A program made the translations under genes and the position numbers. From Salinibacterium sp. NG253 (GTDB lineage: Bacteria; Actinomycetota; Actinomycetes; Actinomycetales; Microbacteriaceae): a stretch of 64,000 nucleotides of DNA. The stretch covers positions 186,001-250,000 of the forward strand of contig NZ_JADYWF010000003.1 of the NCBI RefSeq assembly GCF_015864945.1, in the 5' to 3' direction. The notes under the pieces are model-generated. The model was not told the DNA's origin, ran no database searches, and saw nothing but the letters and a program-made list of their open reading frames with translations. Below, piece after piece: positions 16,578-26,630 of the stretch; position 1 is the stretch's first letter; each line of letters opens with the position of its first letter.

Positions 16578-18254
16578 ATGCCAGTTTCTATTTTTGATCC
16601 GCCCGCACTTGAGTCGGGAACGCTCCGTGTCACCCCGATCGGTGGTCTTGGCGAAATCGGTCGCAACATGACCACCTTCGAAATTGACGGCAAGATTCTC
16701 ATCGTCGATTGTGGCGTCCTGTTCCCTGAGGAACACCAGCCCGGAGTCGACCTGATCCTGCCCGATTTCAGCTCGATTCGCGATCGTCTCGACGACATCC
16801 TCGGCATTGTGCTCACGCACGGCCACGAAGACCACATCGGTGCTGTTCCTTATCTCTTGCGTTTGCGCCAAGACATCCCGCTGATCGGGTCGACTCTCAC
16901 GCTCGCGTTGATTGAGGCGAAGCTCAAAGAGCACCGCATCAAGCCGTACACGCTCAACGTCACCGAGGGCCAGAAGGAGAAGATCGGTCCCTTCGACCTC
17001 GAGTTCGTTGCCGTGAATCACTCGATTCCGGATGCACTCGCTGTCGCCATCACCACTGTGGCGGGCACCGTCCTGCACACGGGTGACTTCAAGATGGACC
17101 AGTTGCCTCTCGATAACCGCATCACCGACCTTCGTGCGTTTGCGCGTCTGGGCGAAGCGGGAATTGACCTCTTCCTCTCCGATTCCACGAACGCAGACGT
17201 TCCCGGTTTCACGCCCAACGAGCGTGACATCGGCCCAGTACTCGAAGCGGTTATCGCTAAGGCTCCGCGGCGCGTCATCGTGGCCAGCTTCTCGAGTCAC
17301 GTCCATCGCGTGCAGCAGGTGTTGGATGCCGCGATCGCCAACAACCGCAAGGTTGTTCTGATGGGGCGTTCTATGGTGCGCAACATGGGCATCGCGTCAG
17401 ACCTCGGATTCCTCAAGGTGCCCGACGGGGTTCTGTTAGACGCCAAGAAGGCCGTCAACTACCCCGACAACCAGCTCGTGTACATGTCAACCGGCAGCCA
17501 GGGAGAGCCGATGGCTGTTCTGGCGCGCATGGCCAACATGGAACACCAGATTGAGGTGGGCCAGGGCGACACCGTCATCCTCGCGTCGAGCCTCATCCCC
17601 GGCAACGAGAATGCGGTTTACCGCGTCATCAATGGCCTCACCAAGTTGGGCGCCAACGTCGTGCACAAGGCGAACGCCAAGGTGCATGTGTCGGGTCACG
17701 CCGCAGCGGGTGAGCTTCTCTACTGCTACAACATCTTGCGCCCCAAGAACGTTCTTCCCGTTCACGGTGAGTACCGCCACTTGGTCGCGAACGCGAACCT
17801 CGCGATTCAGTCGGGCGTGCCCGCTGAGAACACGATCATTGCTGAAGACGGCACTGTCATTGATCTCAAGGACGGCCACGCGGCTGTTGTTGGTCAGCTC
17901 GATGTCGGTTTCGTGTATGTCGACGGCTCGAGTGTCGGCGAGATCACGGAGGCGGACCTCAAGGACCGCCGCATCCTCGCCGAAGAGGGATTCATCTCCA
18001 TCTTCGTTGCGGTGGATGCTCAAACCGGCAAGGTCATCGTGGGACCCGAGATTCAGTCTCGAGGTTTCGCCGAAGACGAGGGCGTGTTCGACGCCGTGCT
18101 TCCGCAGGTTGTCAAGGCACTGACGGATGCCGCCGAGAACGGAACGCGCGATACTCACGCGTTCGCTCAGGTGGTTCGTCGCACGGTGGGTCGTTGGGTG
18201 AATACTCAGCACCGTCGCCGCCCGATGATCGTTCCGGTCATCATCGAGGCGTAA
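16578..18254 (+). CDS. rnj: Ribonuclease J
   Basis: A 558-residue metallo-beta-lactamase/beta-CASP ribonuclease with 5'-3' exonuclease and endonuclease activity. The zinc motif THGHEDHIGAVPY is at about residues 80-92, the second His in NHSIPDA, the Asp in HTGDFKMDQ, the beta-CASP motif B region ASFSSHVHRVQQ, and the C-terminal HVSGHAAAGEL and PVHGEYRHL. It degrades or processes RNA alongside PNPase, also encoded here. AAGG lies close upstream of the ATG. Cytoplasmic. Confidence 0.97.
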   Translation: MPVSIFDPPALESGTLRVTPIGGLGEIGRNMTTFEIDGKILIVDCGVLFPEEHQPGVDLILPDFSSIRDRLDDILGIVLTHGHEDHIGAVPYLLRLRQDIPLIGSTLTLALIEAKLKEHRIKPYTLNVTEGQKEKIGPFDLEFVAVNHSIPDALAVAITTVAGTVLHTGDFKMDQLPLDNRITDLRAFARLGEAGIDLFLSDSTNADVPGFTPNERDIGPVLEAVIAKAPRRVIVASFSSHVHRVQQVLDAAIANNRKVVLMGRSMVRNMGIASDLGFLKVPDGVLLDAKKAVNYPDNQLVYMSTGSQGEPMAVLARMANMEHQIEVGQGDTVILASSLIPGNENAVYRVINGLTKLGANVVHKANAKVHVSGHAAAGELLYCYNILRPKNVLPVHGEYRHLVANANLAIQSGVPAENTIIAEDGTVIDLKDGHAAVVGQLDVGFVYVDGSSVGEITEADLKDRRILAEEGFISIFVAVDAQTGKVIVGPEIQSRGFAEDEGVFDAVLPQVVKALTDAAENGTRDTHAFAQVVRRTVGRWVNTQHRRRPMIVPVIIEA

Positions 18255-18262
18255 CTTTTATG

Positions 18263-18294
18263 AATGGCGCGGGGGCTTCGGCTTCCGCGCCATT
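18263..18294 (+). terminator. rnj terminator hairpin
   Basis: AATGGCGCGGGGGC (18263-18276), a TTCG tetraloop, and GCTTCCGCGCCATT (18281-18294) form a 14-bp stem with two G-T pairs, 8 nt after the rnj stop. There is no long T run. Confidence 0.75.
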
Positions 18295-18406
18295 TGTGCG
18301 CCCGGACTCTTTCTCCTAGACCGCTGTCGCTTGGGGATCGCTGACGTCTGCGCGAGGGCAAACGTTGGGCTTGTTTTTCGGTGCCCGAGATGATCTGATG
18401 TGAAGA

Positions 18407-19420
18407 TTGCTCGGCTGTGTGGATCGGGCCTGTTCAGATTCGGGGTTTCAATTGGGCGTTGCGCGCAGGTGGGTCTTTCCCATCATCTGGATGATCATTT
18501 TTGCCATTATCGCGGCGGCGCTCGTGAAGTTCGCCTTCTTTGGTGATGCACTCACCGCCGAGAGCCTCGAATACCCAACGGTCGCGATCGAAGAACAGCA
18601 CTACGAAGTAGTGACAGGCACCATCGCCAATGACGTCGAGCTGACAGGAAGCATTGCCGCTGCGGCTGCGGTGCCTATTCCTGCAACCCTCTCGGGTGAG
18701 GTGCGCGAAGTTGCCGTGTCGGCCGGTCAATCAGTGAAGAAGGGGCAGGAGATCCTGAAGTTGCGGGCTGAAGTCGTCAACCCCGATGGAACATCGGGAA
18801 CGCAATGGAAAATCGTCGAAGCGCCGGCAACTGGCAAGCTCACTGATTTCACCGCGCTTGTGGGGTCATCGTTTCAGGTGGGCTCTCCGGTCGGAAACGT
18901 TGCGCCACCCTCCTACATCGTGAGCGGAACCGTGCCGTCAGAGCAGCTGTATCGCCTCGTAGATCGTCCGAAAGAGGCGAGCGTTGCGATCAATGGTGGT
19001 CCGGCGCCGTTTACCTGCACGGGGCTCAGCATCGCGTTCGCCTCGACGAGCGATGGGGGCGCGGAAGCAGCGTCCGGGCCAACGGTGTCGTGCGCAGTGC
19101 CGAGTGACGTCGTGGTCTTTCCCGGGCTCACCGCCGACATCACGATTGCGGGAGGGATTGCCGAAGACGTCATGGTCGTTCCGATCACGGCGGTGGAAGG
19201 CACTGCCCTTTCCGGCATCGTTCACCTCGTGATGCCCGATGGCACGACGGAGGAACGGGAAGTCGTTCTGGGGCTCAACGACGGCATCAGCGTCGAAGTG
19301 GTCTCTGGAATTGAGGTCGGAGACACCATCTTGCAGTTCGTTCCTGGCGCTGAGGCTACCGGCGACGAAGCTTTGCCCGACAATTGTTACTACGAGGGCA
19401 CTGAAGTGGTGTGCTACTAG
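18407..19420 (+). CDS. MacA-like periplasmic-adaptor-type membrane fusion protein
   Basis: An adaptor subunit for an ABC export system, 337 residues from the TTG at 18407. An N-terminal transmembrane segment (WVFPIIWMIIFAIIAAALVKF) is followed by a lipoyl/barrel-sandwich region, SGEVREVAVSAGQSVKKGQEIL, and a beta-barrel part ending GLNDGISVEVVSGIEVGDTIL, the standard C-terminus of MacA-type adaptors. A Cys pair near the end (DNCYYEGTEVVC) could form a disulfide outside the cell. The start is uncertain: TTG at 18407, GTG at 18419 and TTG at 18452 are all possible and none has a clear signal. The stop overlaps the ATPase GTG (TAGTG). Confidence 0.82.
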   Translation: MLGCVDRACSDSGFQLGVARRWVFPIIWMIIFAIIAAALVKFAFFGDALTAESLEYPTVAIEEQHYEVVTGTIANDVELTGSIAAAAAVPIPATLSGEVREVAVSAGQSVKKGQEILKLRAEVVNPDGTSGTQWKIVEAPATGKLTDFTALVGSSFQVGSPVGNVAPPSYIVSGTVPSEQLYRLVDRPKEASVAINGGPAPFTCTGLSIAFASTSDGGAEAASGPTVSCAVPSDVVVFPGLTADITIAGGIAEDVMVVPITAVEGTALSGIVHLVMPDGTTEEREVVLGLNDGISVEVVSGIEVGDTILQFVPGAEATGDEALPDNCYYEGTEVVCY

Positions 19421-20145
19421 TGCCATTGCTCTCGCTTGATGACGTCACGCGCTCGGTCGAGTTGCCTGATTTCTCGACGCTGGAGATTCTCAAGGGAATC
19501 ACCCTCAATGTCGAGGTGGGTGACCACATCAGCATTGTGGGGCGTTCGGGTTCCGGAAAGTCCACTCTGCTCAATCTTCTCGGCCTCATCGACAACCCCA
19601 CCAGTGGTCGCATCGTGTTCGACGGTGAACCGCTCGAGAAGCTCGCCGGCAGCAAACGCGACCGCAAGCGCGGCAGAGATGTCGGTTTCATCTTTCAGCA
19701 GTTCAATCTCTTGGCCGGTCGCACCGCCCTCGAAAATGTAATGACCCCTTTGCTCTATGCCTCCGGGCGCCAATTTTGGCGACGTAAAGTTATCGCCGCA
19801 GAGATGCTCGACCGCGTCGGGCTTGGCGGCCGGATGGCCTCGATGCCTGAAAAGCTCTCGGGTGGTGAACAACAACGCGTTGCTATCGCGCGCGCCCTTG
19901 TTCGCAGCCCCCGCCTGATCCTGGCCGACGAACCGACCGGTGCTCTGGATGTCGAAACAGGCAAAACGGTGATGGCTTTGCTGGATGACGTTGCTGAGCA
20001 ATCAGGCGCGGCTCTCATCACCATCACGCACGACCCGAATGTCGCAGCGCTGGCCCGCCGGCACTACCGCCTCGACGGTGGGGTGTTGGAAGCTATTGAT
20101 GTGCGCAAAATGCTTGCCGCGAGTCTGCCGGAGGCTGCGCTATGA
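19420..20145 (+). CDS. ABC transporter ATP-binding protein (MacB/LolD-like)
   Basis: A 241-residue ATPase. Walker A is [15 protein letters not shown], the Q-loop region [18 protein letters not shown], the signature [16 protein letters not shown], Walker [14 protein letters not shown], and the switch His lies in ITHDP. The sequence is of the MacB/LolD export class. The GTG at 19420 overlaps the adaptor stop (TAGTG); an in-frame GTG at 19411 is possible. It overlaps the permease gene by 4 nt. Together the three genes form one export system of unknown cargo. Confidence 0.93.
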   Translation: MPLLSLDDVTRSVELPDFSTLEILKGITLNVEVGDHISIVGRSGSGKSTLLNLLGLIDNPTSGRIVFDGEPLEKLAGSKRDRKRGRDVGFIFQQFNLLAGRTALENVMTPLLYASGRQFWRRKVIAAEMLDRVGLGGRMASMPEKLSGGEQQRVAIARALVRSPRLILADEPTGALDVETGKTVMALLDDVAEQSGAALITITHDPNVAALARRHYRLDGGVLEAIDVRKMLAASLPEAAL

Positions 20146-21542
20146 GCTGGTGGCGCAAGAAAAAGCCTGCGGATTCACCGGCTGAGCCTGTGGAGGCACC
20201 GAGCGAGCTCGCGGAACCACCGATCGAGCCTACGGGCCTGACGACCGGGCCCGCGACATCCGCTGAACTCGTTGCACGCCCGAGTTCTGAGCTTGCCGTA
20301 ATTCGTCAGGAGCCTCGCGGTGCCGTGGTCAGCGGTGTCGTTGGCGCAGTGGTTGAAGCGTGGGACGAGGTGCGCATCAATCGCACTCGTGTCTTGTTGA
20401 GCCTGATCGGCATTGGTGTCGCGGTGTGCGCGCTCGCCACTGTCGTGGGTGCGGGTACCGTGTTCGGCCAAGCCCAGACGGAACAGTTTGAGCGGGGCAG
20501 TGGTCGCCCCGCAACGCTTGCCGTGTATCCGCCGTACCGAATAAACGGAGCACAGAGTGCCGACTCGGCTACTTTCGTCGCCACTATGGAAAACATCATC
20601 GAGCGTTACCAGGTCAGTCACGCGACTCCGCTATTGCGGGGGAGCATCACCGCCAACCTCGTCAATGGCACCCAGTTCACGACTGTGCAGGGAGTGAGCG
20701 CTGCCTATGGCGTTATGCATCGCGTTGAGCTGGGCGAGGGGCGTTGGCTCACTGAGGAGGATGGGAACCGCCTTGCTCCTGCCGTTGTAATCAACGACGA
20801 GTTTTATGACGCGCTCGGTCGCCCCGATCTGCGCACCCACCCGACCATCGAGTTGGAAGGAGAAACCACTACCACTGCCGTGGTGGTCGGAGTTTTTCTG
20901 CCCCAACCGTTTTCTAGCGGGCTCACTCTGTCGATGTTGGCGGAACCATTCGAGGCCCTCGTGGGGTCCGCAGCAGGGCAGCAATCAGATATCGGCTATG
21001 AGCTGTGGGTTCCCGAAGAGCAATCAGCGCAGTTGCAAGACATCATCGCGCGGGAGATGGTCGGCGGCTTTGGGGAAGGCTGGACGGCGAACGTCCATCG
21101 AAATGACTACCTTGCCTGGGGCGGGCCAAGTCCACTCGAGCCTTTGCAATGGGTCATCGGTGGCATCGCCGGCCTGATTCTGCTCCTTGGCGGTCTCGGT
21201 CTGGTCAACATCTCTCTCGTGACCGTCAAGTACCGCGTACGGGAAATTGGTGTTCGCCGCGCGTTCGGGGCCACCGCCGGTCGTGTTTTCTTCGCCGTGA
21301 TGATGGAAAGCGTCGTCGCGACGGTTGCCGCCGGTGTCATCGGCGTCGCCCTCGCGATTGTGATCGTTCAGAATCCGTCGGTGCAAGGACTTATCGCGCC
21401 CGGGGTTCAAGATCTTCCCCCGTTCCCGCTGGAGGCAGCGTTGATCGCGCTCGCGGCATCCGCGGCGGTCGGAGCGTTGGCAGGCCTCATGCCTGCTCTC
21501 GTCGCTGTTCGAGTGAAAGTTATCGACGCCATCCGCTATTAG
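20142..21542 (+). CDS. ABC transporter permease (MacB/FtsX-like)
   Basis: A 466-residue permease. A cytoplasmic N-terminal extension of about 75 residues is rich in Pro, Glu and Ala (repeated PxEP/LAEPP elements). Then come the first transmembrane helix (RVLLSLIGIGVAVCALATVVGAG), a large extracytoplasmic MacB_PCD-type domain (about 110-330) and three C-terminal helices, with VKYRVREIGVRRAFGATAGRV (trimmed) as the FtsX coupling motif. The long Pro-rich leader is unusual for MacB-type permeases. The ATG overlaps the ATPase stop by 4 nt. Substrates could be peptides, antibiotics or lipoproteins; nothing in the context decides. Confidence 0.9.
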   Translation: MSWWRKKKPADSPAEPVEAPSELAEPPIEPTGLTTGPATSAELVARPSSELAVIRQEPRGAVVSGVVGAVVEAWDEVRINRTRVLLSLIGIGVAVCALATVVGAGTVFGQAQTEQFERGSGRPATLAVYPPYRINGAQSADSATFVATMENIIERYQVSHATPLLRGSITANLVNGTQFTTVQGVSAAYGVMHRVELGEGRWLTEEDGNRLAPAVVINDEFYDALGRPDLRTHPTIELEGETTTTAVVVGVFLPQPFSSGLTLSMLAEPFEALVGSAAGQQSDIGYELWVPEEQSAQLQDIIAREMVGGFGEGWTANVHRNDYLAWGGPSPLEPLQWVIGGIAGLILLLGGLGLVNISLVTVKYRVREIGVRRAFGATAGRVFFAVMMESVVATVAAGVIGVALAIVIVQNPSVQGLIAPGVQDLPPFPLEAALIALAASAAVGALAGLMPALVAVRVKVIDAIRY

Positions 21543-21603
21543 GGCTGCTGGGGCAGAGCGGGCGCGATGAGTGTCGCTGCATTGCTCTGACAGAGGCCAC
21601 CGG

Positions 21604-21609
21604 TAGCGT
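21604..21609 (+). promoter_or_regulatory. Leaderless -10 of ftsK
   Basis: TAGCGT ends 6 nt before the ftsK ATG at 21616; no Shine-Dalgarno. Confidence 0.5.
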
Positions 21610-21615
21610 TGAATT

Positions 21616-24381
21616 ATGGCTACGCGTACATCGTCGACCTCGCGCTCGGGTGCGTCGAAACCGCGCGCCAGAAACACCACGAATAAGACCCAAGCGACCA
21701 AACGGATGCCGCGAGGCAAGAAGCCTCCGGTCGAGCCGGAGGGTCCTCTCACCAAGCTGTGGCTCGCGCTCGCGCACATGGTCGGTGGAGCGTTCCGCGT
21801 TTTCGGCCGTGAAGAACTCACGAAAGATGAGCGTCGCGACGGTGTTCCTTTCCTCTTCTTCCTGCTGGCGATCGTCGGCGCCGTCGTCGAGTGGTTCAAC
21901 CCCACCGACTCAGTAGCGATCGCCCTCGACGCATACACCTTCGGCGGTCTCGTCGGACGAGTCGCTTTCGCGCTCCCCGTGATTCTGCTGCTCTTGGCCA
22001 TTTGGATGTTCCGGCATCCGTCGAGCGTTCACGACAACGGCCGCATCGGTATCGGTCTCAGCATCCTGATCGTTACTGTCGCAGCGCTCTGCCACGTCTA
22101 CAGTGGTCAGCCCCATCCCTCCGACGGTGCCGAGGTAATCGCCCGCGCCGGGGGAGTCTTCGGGTGGTTGCTAGCCAATCCGCTGCTGTGGCTTGGCGGC
22201 ATGTGGCTTGCCGTGCCGTTGATCGTGATCTTGCTCGTCCTTTCGCTTTTCATCGTCACTAAGACCCCGCCCAATCGGCTCCCGTCGCGACTGCGCGAGC
22301 TCTACGCGTACCTCTTTGGGGCGCAACTGCAGAGCGATGAAGAACGTGCTGCGGCGAAGAATCAGACTGGTGCGCATAAGAACGATTCCGTTCAGTTCGG
22401 TTCCTTAACCGACATCGGGCTTGGTGATGTCAACGACACCGGCTCGTTGCCATGGTGGCGCCGCAACAAGTCACAACAGACTGAAGACAAGGCGTTCGAT
22501 AGTCCTGTGATTTCGCGTGATCAGTCGACCGAGATTGTTGCTCCGGCTCCGACCTCGGCGCCGTCAGTGGCTCCGGTTAAACCGCCGGCGGCCAAAGATC
22601 TCACGAAGAAAGAGGACGAGTTCGGCGTCGAGCTGCTCGAGGATCTCCTCAAGGCAGAAGACGCGGTCAAGAAGTACGCGACCGGAGAAGTGGATGCCGC
22701 AGCCACCGGTGTGCGCGACGACGGCCCCGGCATCCTGCCCGGTTTCACGACCAAGGCCAGCGAAAAGGGCAATGCGGGCGAGTTCGATGGCCCGCACGAA
22801 ACCACCCCGCAGTCTACCGCGGTGTATCGCCTTCCCCAGGCCGCCATGCTCTCGGCGGGAACGCCACCGAAGTCGCGCTCAGCCGCGAATGACGAAGTGG
22901 TCGCAGCGATCACCGAAGTGCTCAAGCAGTTCAGCGTGGATGCGACCGTCACTGGTTTCAGTCGCGGTCCTTCCGTTACGCGCTATGAACTTGAACTCGG
23001 CCCCGGCGTGAAGGTGGAGCGCGTTACCGCGCTCGCCCGCAACATCAGCTACGCGGTCGCGAGCAACGAGGTCAACATCCTGTCACCCATTCCGGGCAAG
23101 AGTGCTATCGGTGTTGAAATCCCCAACAAGGACCGCGAGATTGTGTCGCTTGGCGATGTGCTGCGCTCGAGCGCCAGCACAAAGAGCGAACACCCGATGA
23201 CTATTGGGCTCGGCAAAGATGTCGAGGGTGGATTCGTCGTTGCTAACCTGGCGAAAATGCCCCACCTTTTGGTTGCCGGTTCGACCGGTTCGGGTAAGTC
23301 AAGCTTCGTGAACTCGATGATCACTTCGGTGCTGATGCGGGCCACGCCTGCCGAAGTGCGCATGGTTCTCATCGACCCTAAGCGGGTCGAGCTCTCGATC
23401 TACGCTGGCGTGCCTCATCTCATCACTCCCATCATCACGAACCCCAAGAAGGCTGCTGAAGCCCTCGCCTGGGTCGTGAAAGAGATGGACATGCGCTACG
23501 ACGACCTTGCAAGTTTCGGGTTCCGTCACATCGATGACTTCAATCGCGCGGTAATTGCCGACGAGATCAAACTTCCTGAGGGTAGCCAGCGCAAGCTCAA
23601 GCCCTACCCGTACCTGCTGATCGTCGTCGATGAGCTCGCCGACCTCATGATGGTCGCGCCACGAGATGTCGAAGACTCCATCGTGCGCATCACCCAGCTG
23701 GCACGTGCCTCCGGAATCCACCTCGTGCTTGCGACCCAGCGACCCAGCGTCGATGTCGTCACCGGCCTCATCAAGGCCAACGTGCCGTCGCGACTCGCTT
23801 TCGCGGTGTCGAGCATGACGGACTCTCGCGTGATCCTCGACCAGCCGGGCGCTGACAAACTCATCGGTCAGGGAGACGCACTTTTCCTCCCGATGGGCGC
23901 TTCCAAAGCCATCCGCGTTCAAGGCGCGTGGGTTCCTGAGAGCGAAGTTGCCGAAATCGTGAAGCACGTTATTGCTCAAGCGCAGCCGGAGTACCGCAAC
24001 GATGTCGCGGCTGTTGCCGAGAAGAAGCAGATCGATGCTGACATCGGGGATGATCTCGATGTGCTCCTCGCAGCTACCGAACTCATCGTTAGTACGCAAT
24101 TTGGTTCTACCTCGATGCTTCAGCGCAAGTTGCGTGTCGGCTTCGCTAAGGCCGGCCGTCTCATGGACCTGCTTGAGTCGCGGGAAATCGTTGGTCCCTC
24201 CGAAGGGTCAAAGGCGCGCGACGTGCTGGTGTCCGCTGAACAGCTGCCTGCAGTGCTCGCTCGACTCCGGGGAGAAGACGAGCCGGCTCCGGTCGACGCG
24301 GTAGCCGAGTCTCTCAGCGGATACGATGAAGTAGAAAGCGCCTCAGATGAGGACGCCTGGAATTTGACCGATCGGGAGTGA
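21616..24381 (+). CDS. ftsK: DNA translocase FtsK/SpoIIIE
   Basis: A 921-residue chromosome-segregation motor. A basic N-terminal tail leads into four membrane helices (about residues 70-225), an acidic/Pro-rich linker (about 225-400), and the alpha-beta motor with Walker [16 protein letters not shown] near residue 555 and Walker [16 protein letters not shown] near 675. The winged-helix gamma domain (about 850-905, [20 protein letters not shown]) recognises polar DNA motifs. It pumps DNA through the closing septum and activates dimer resolution. The downstream order ftsK-pgsA-cinA-clgR matches other actinobacteria. Confidence 0.97.
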   Translation: MATRTSSTSRSGASKPRARNTTNKTQATKRMPRGKKPPVEPEGPLTKLWLALAHMVGGAFRVFGREELTKDERRDGVPFLFFLLAIVGAVVEWFNPTDSVAIALDAYTFGGLVGRVAFALPVILLLLAIWMFRHPSSVHDNGRIGIGLSILIVTVAALCHVYSGQPHPSDGAEVIARAGGVFGWLLANPLLWLGGMWLAVPLIVILLVLSLFIVTKTPPNRLPSRLRELYAYLFGAQLQSDEERAAAKNQTGAHKNDSVQFGSLTDIGLGDVNDTGSLPWWRRNKSQQTEDKAFDSPVISRDQSTEIVAPAPTSAPSVAPVKPPAAKDLTKKEDEFGVELLEDLLKAEDAVKKYATGEVDAAATGVRDDGPGILPGFTTKASEKGNAGEFDGPHETTPQSTAVYRLPQAAMLSAGTPPKSRSAANDEVVAAITEVLKQFSVDATVTGFSRGPSVTRYELELGPGVKVERVTALARNISYAVASNEVNILSPIPGKSAIGVEIPNKDREIVSLGDVLRSSASTKSEHPMTIGLGKDVEGGFVVANLAKMPHLLVAGSTGSGKSSFVNSMITSVLMRATPAEVRMVLIDPKRVELSIYAGVPHLITPIITNPKKAAEALAWVVKEMDMRYDDLASFGFRHIDDFNRAVIADEIKLPEGSQRKLKPYPYLLIVVDELADLMMVAPRDVEDSIVRITQLARASGIHLVLATQRPSVDVVTGLIKANVPSRLAFAVSSMTDSRVILDQPGADKLIGQGDALFLPMGASKAIRVQGAWVPESEVAEIVKHVIAQAQPEYRNDVAAVAEKKQIDADIGDDLDVLLAATELIVSTQFGSTSMLQRKLRVGFAKAGRLMDLLESREIVGPSEGSKARDVLVSAEQLPAVLARLRGEDEPAPVDAVAESLSGYDEVESASDEDAWNLTDRE

Positions 24382-24385
24382 TCGC

Positions 24386-25042
24386 GTGGGCGACCAACCA
24401 GTTTCTGAATCCGCTCCGCCCCACCGCACGAGCTCATTTCGTGGTCGGATGGTTCGCAAGGGTGATACCCCGGCGTCGAATGCCAACATCGCCAACATCG
24501 TTACAGTGGTGCGCATCTTCCTCGCTCCGCTCTTCATCTGGATGCTGCTCTTCGATGACGGCGAGATGGGGCTCATCCGTTACTTGGCGGCTGCGCTCTT
24601 CATCTTTGCGATCGTCACCGACACCGTTGATGGCCACCTAGCGCGGGGGCGAAACCTCATCACGAACGTCGGGATCATCCTTGATCCCATTGCCGACAAG
24701 ATTCTGACCGGTGGCGCTCTCGTTGCCCTGTCGATTCTGGGTGAGCTTCCTTGGTGGATCACGATTCTTATTCTGGTGCGCGAGTTCGGCATCACGATCT
24801 ACCGTTTTGCGGTGCTGTCGAAGGTCGTTGTCCCGGCCTCCCGCGGGGGCAAACTGAAGACCGTTCTGCAGGCCGTCGCCATTTCTCTCTTCCTGGTTCC
24901 GTTGTTTACCGTGCTCGGCCCGTGGGTCCTTTGGGTGAACTGGTTCGTGATGGCTATCGCTTTCATCTTGACGATGTACACCGGCATCGAATATCTGTGG
25001 CGTGCATGGCGTCACACCCGCAAATCCAACTCAGGAGCGTGA
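24386..25042 (+). CDS. pgsA: CDP-diacylglycerol--glycerol-3-phosphate 3-phosphatidyltransferase
   Basis: A 218-residue membrane enzyme making phosphatidylglycerol phosphate. The CDP-alcohol phosphotransferase signature is complete: D-G-x2-A-R-x8-G-x3-D-x3-D, seen in DGHLARGRNLI and GIILDPIADK. Five or so membrane helices follow the hydrophilic first 40 residues. The GTG start is 4 bp after the ftsK stop. It belongs to the pgsA3-like paralog located beside cinA and clgR in mycobacteria, so its exact product could differ from the main PgsA. Confidence 0.93.
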   Translation: MGDQPVSESAPPHRTSSFRGRMVRKGDTPASNANIANIVTVVRIFLAPLFIWMLLFDDGEMGLIRYLAAALFIFAIVTDTVDGHLARGRNLITNVGIILDPIADKILTGGALVALSILGELPWWITILILVREFGITIYRFAVLSKVVVPASRGGKLKTVLQAVAISLFLVPLFTVLGPWVLWVNWFVMAIAFILTMYTGIEYLWRAWRHTRKSNSGA

Positions 25043-25052
25043 CCCTTCACCA

Positions 25053-25550
25053 GTGACTACTGAAGAACTCGCCACGAAGATCGTGGCGATTCTCACCGAA
25101 CAACGACAAACCCTTGCTCTAGCCGAGTCTTTGACGGGCGGTCTGTTGTGCGCGTCGCTCGTGGCAGTGCCTGGTGCCTCCGCTGTGCTCAATGGGGCAG
25201 TGGTGGCGTACAACACCGCCATCAAGCATCAGGTTCTGGGCGTCGATGCGAGTCTTCTCGCCATCCACGGCACGGTGCATCCGGATGTCGCAGCTCACAT
25301 GGCCACGGGAGCGCGCGACGTTCTCGGCGTAGGCGAGCAACAGGCCTACTACGGCTTGGCGACGACGGGAGTCGCGGGGCCTGGCTCCCACGAGGGAAAG
25401 CCACCCGGAACGGTATTCATCGGTTTCGCTGCCACTGGCTTTGTCGAAACTCGTGATTTTGAGTTCTCGGGAGACCGTCACGAGATTCGTGCACAGGCCG
25501 TTCACGAGGCGCTGCAGTGTTTGTACGACTATCTGACGTCGGAAGACTAG
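25053..25550 (+). CDS. pncC: CinA-family nicotinamide-nucleotide amidohydrolase
   Basis: A 165-residue stand-alone CinA C-terminal domain that deamidates NMN to nicotinate mononucleotide. Motifs are LALAESLTGGLLCASLVAVPG near the N-terminus (split here for length), VVAYNTAIKHQVLGV, GLATTGVAGPGSHEGKPPGTVFI and the C-terminal HEALQCLYDYL. The frame extends upstream over the pgsA end, but the GTG at 25053 gives the family's usual length. An AGGAG 15 nt upstream is rather far. It is co-transcribed with ftsK-pgsA. Confidence 0.9.
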   Translation: MTTEELATKIVAILTEQRQTLALAESLTGGLLCASLVAVPGASAVLNGAVVAYNTAIKHQVLGVDASLLAIHGTVHPDVAAHMATGARDVLGVGEQQAYYGLATTGVAGPGSHEGKPPGTVFIGFAATGFVETRDFEFSGDRHEIRAQAVHEALQCLYDYLTSED

Positions 25551-25756
25551 CTCTCGCGGATGGTTCGTTTGTCCCCAAAACTGGTGTCAGTTCGTGGCAG
25601 GAGCCGGGAATATTCCATGTTTCGGCTCGGTTACAGTAAGCGAACTCACAAGGCTTCTCCAGTGTGGAGCGGTTAGAGTTCAGAACATAAATTGGCTGTA
25701 GTCTTAGCTATCCAGAATTGTCTGGTCGCACGATTCAGTCAGAAAGGGAGTGTCCA

Positions 25757-26065
25757 ATGGTTCTAGTTCGTCAAGAAATCGGTGACGTTCTCCGCGACTT
25801 CCGCTTGCAAAAGGGACGCACCCTTCGACAGGTAGCAAGTAAGGCGAGCGTTGCTCTCGGATACCTCAGTGAGGTTGAACGTGGTCAGAAAGAGGCGAGT
25901 TCTGAAATTCTTGCCTCGGTAGCTGAAGCTCTCGATACGCCCATCTCCGTGATCATGCGTGAGGTCGGCGACCGTCTTGCGGTCATCGAAGGCGCAACCA
26001 CGATTCCCGATACTCTGCCTGACGAGCTCGTCGCAGAGTTCGATTCGAACTTGGTTTCGCGCTAA
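25757..26065 (+). CDS. clgR: XRE-family regulator ClgR
   Basis: A 102-residue helix-turn-helix activator. The HTH reads GRTLRQVASKASVALGYLSEVERGQKEAS (about 19-47, given in parts: RQVASKASVALGYLSEVERG). This strongly resembles mycobacterial ClgR, which controls clp protease genes and stress functions, and the location after pgsA-cinA is the same as in M. tuberculosis. AAAGGGAG lies 6 nt before the ATG. The C-terminus here ends NLVSR, not the AVA-type tail that makes mycobacterial ClgR a Clp substrate. A TAGTCT at 25699-25704 may be its -10. GCGAAC at 25640-25645 is a possible half-site for autoregulation. Confidence 0.88.
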   Translation: MVLVRQEIGDVLRDFRLQKGRTLRQVASKASVALGYLSEVERGQKEASSEILASVAEALDTPISVIMREVGDRLAVIEGATTIPDTLPDELVAEFDSNLVSR

Positions 26066-26150
26066 CCCCATCACGTCAGACCCATCACGTCAGTGCCCCG
26101 TTCCGGTGTGGAGCGGGGCATTCGTGCGTTCCGGGCGCTGTTGTCGCGTT

Positions 26151-26156
26151 TAGGGT
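26151..26156 (+). promoter_or_regulatory. Leaderless -10 of the DUF3046 gene
   Basis: TAGGGT ends 6 nt before the ATG at 26163. Confidence 0.5.
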
Positions 26157-26162
26157 GGAGTA

Positions 26163-26387
26163 ATGCGATTGAGTGAGTTCTGGACGGCTGTCTCCGATGA
26201 GTTCGGTGAGCCCTACGGCCGCGTTCTCGTCAATGACCAAGTGCTTGGTCCGGTCGGCGGCGTTACCGCAGCTCAAGCGCTGTCACGTGGTGTTCCCGCG
26301 AAACAGGTGTGGGCTGCCCTGTGTGACGCCATGGATGTCCCAATGGATCGCCGCTATGGCGTTGGCCAGCGCGAGCCTAAGAAGTAA
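26163..26387 (+). CDS. DUF3046-family protein
   Basis: A 74-residue protein of the actinobacterial DUF3046 family: MRLSEFWTAVSDEFGEPYGR at the start and the central DQVLGPVGGVTAAQAL with VPAKQVWAALCDAMDVP. Members are typically found just upstream of recA, as here. The function is unknown. The region is probably all-helical, without membrane segments. It has its own leaderless-type promoter, and the SOS-controlled recA promoter begins 25 bp after its stop. Confidence 0.9.
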   Translation: MRLSEFWTAVSDEFGEPYGRVLVNDQVLGPVGGVTAAQALSRGVPAKQVWAALCDAMDVPMDRRYGVGQREPKK

Positions 26388-26411
26388 TCTTTTCGATTCT
26401 GCGTGGCATGT

Positions 26412-26427
26412 TCGAACATCTGTTCGA
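26412..26427. promoter_or_regulatory. SOS box of recA
   Basis: TCGAACATCTGTTCGA differs from the actinobacterial LexA consensus TCGAACATATGTTCGA at one base. It lies just before a TAGTCT -10 (26434-26439), where bound LexA would block the recA promoter. The transcript then has a leader of about 185 nt in which I see no further gene. Confidence 0.92.
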
Positions 26428-26630
26428 CATTGGTAGTCTTCTCCCTAACATCCTTTCGAATATTGAGTTTGGATGAGTTGCGCACGTCGCTTCTCTGGAA
26501 TGTCAGAGCATGCCCGTAGCGTGGCATTAGCAACACAGCCTTTGTCGGGAGGTTGCGGGCCTTGCATCATCGGTCCACGCCAATCACGACAGCCTATGGG
26601 CAGCAACCTACGACCACTGGAGAAGAAGTA

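Noticed and set aside
25629-25645. ClgR operator before clgR
   Set aside because: Only the right half (GCGAAC) is convincing; the left half does not complete the known palindrome, so it is mentioned only within the gene entry.
26553-26630. Upstream in-frame extension of recA
   Set aside because: RecA N-termini begin near the ATG at 26631, which has a ribosome binding site; the extension is leader RNA.
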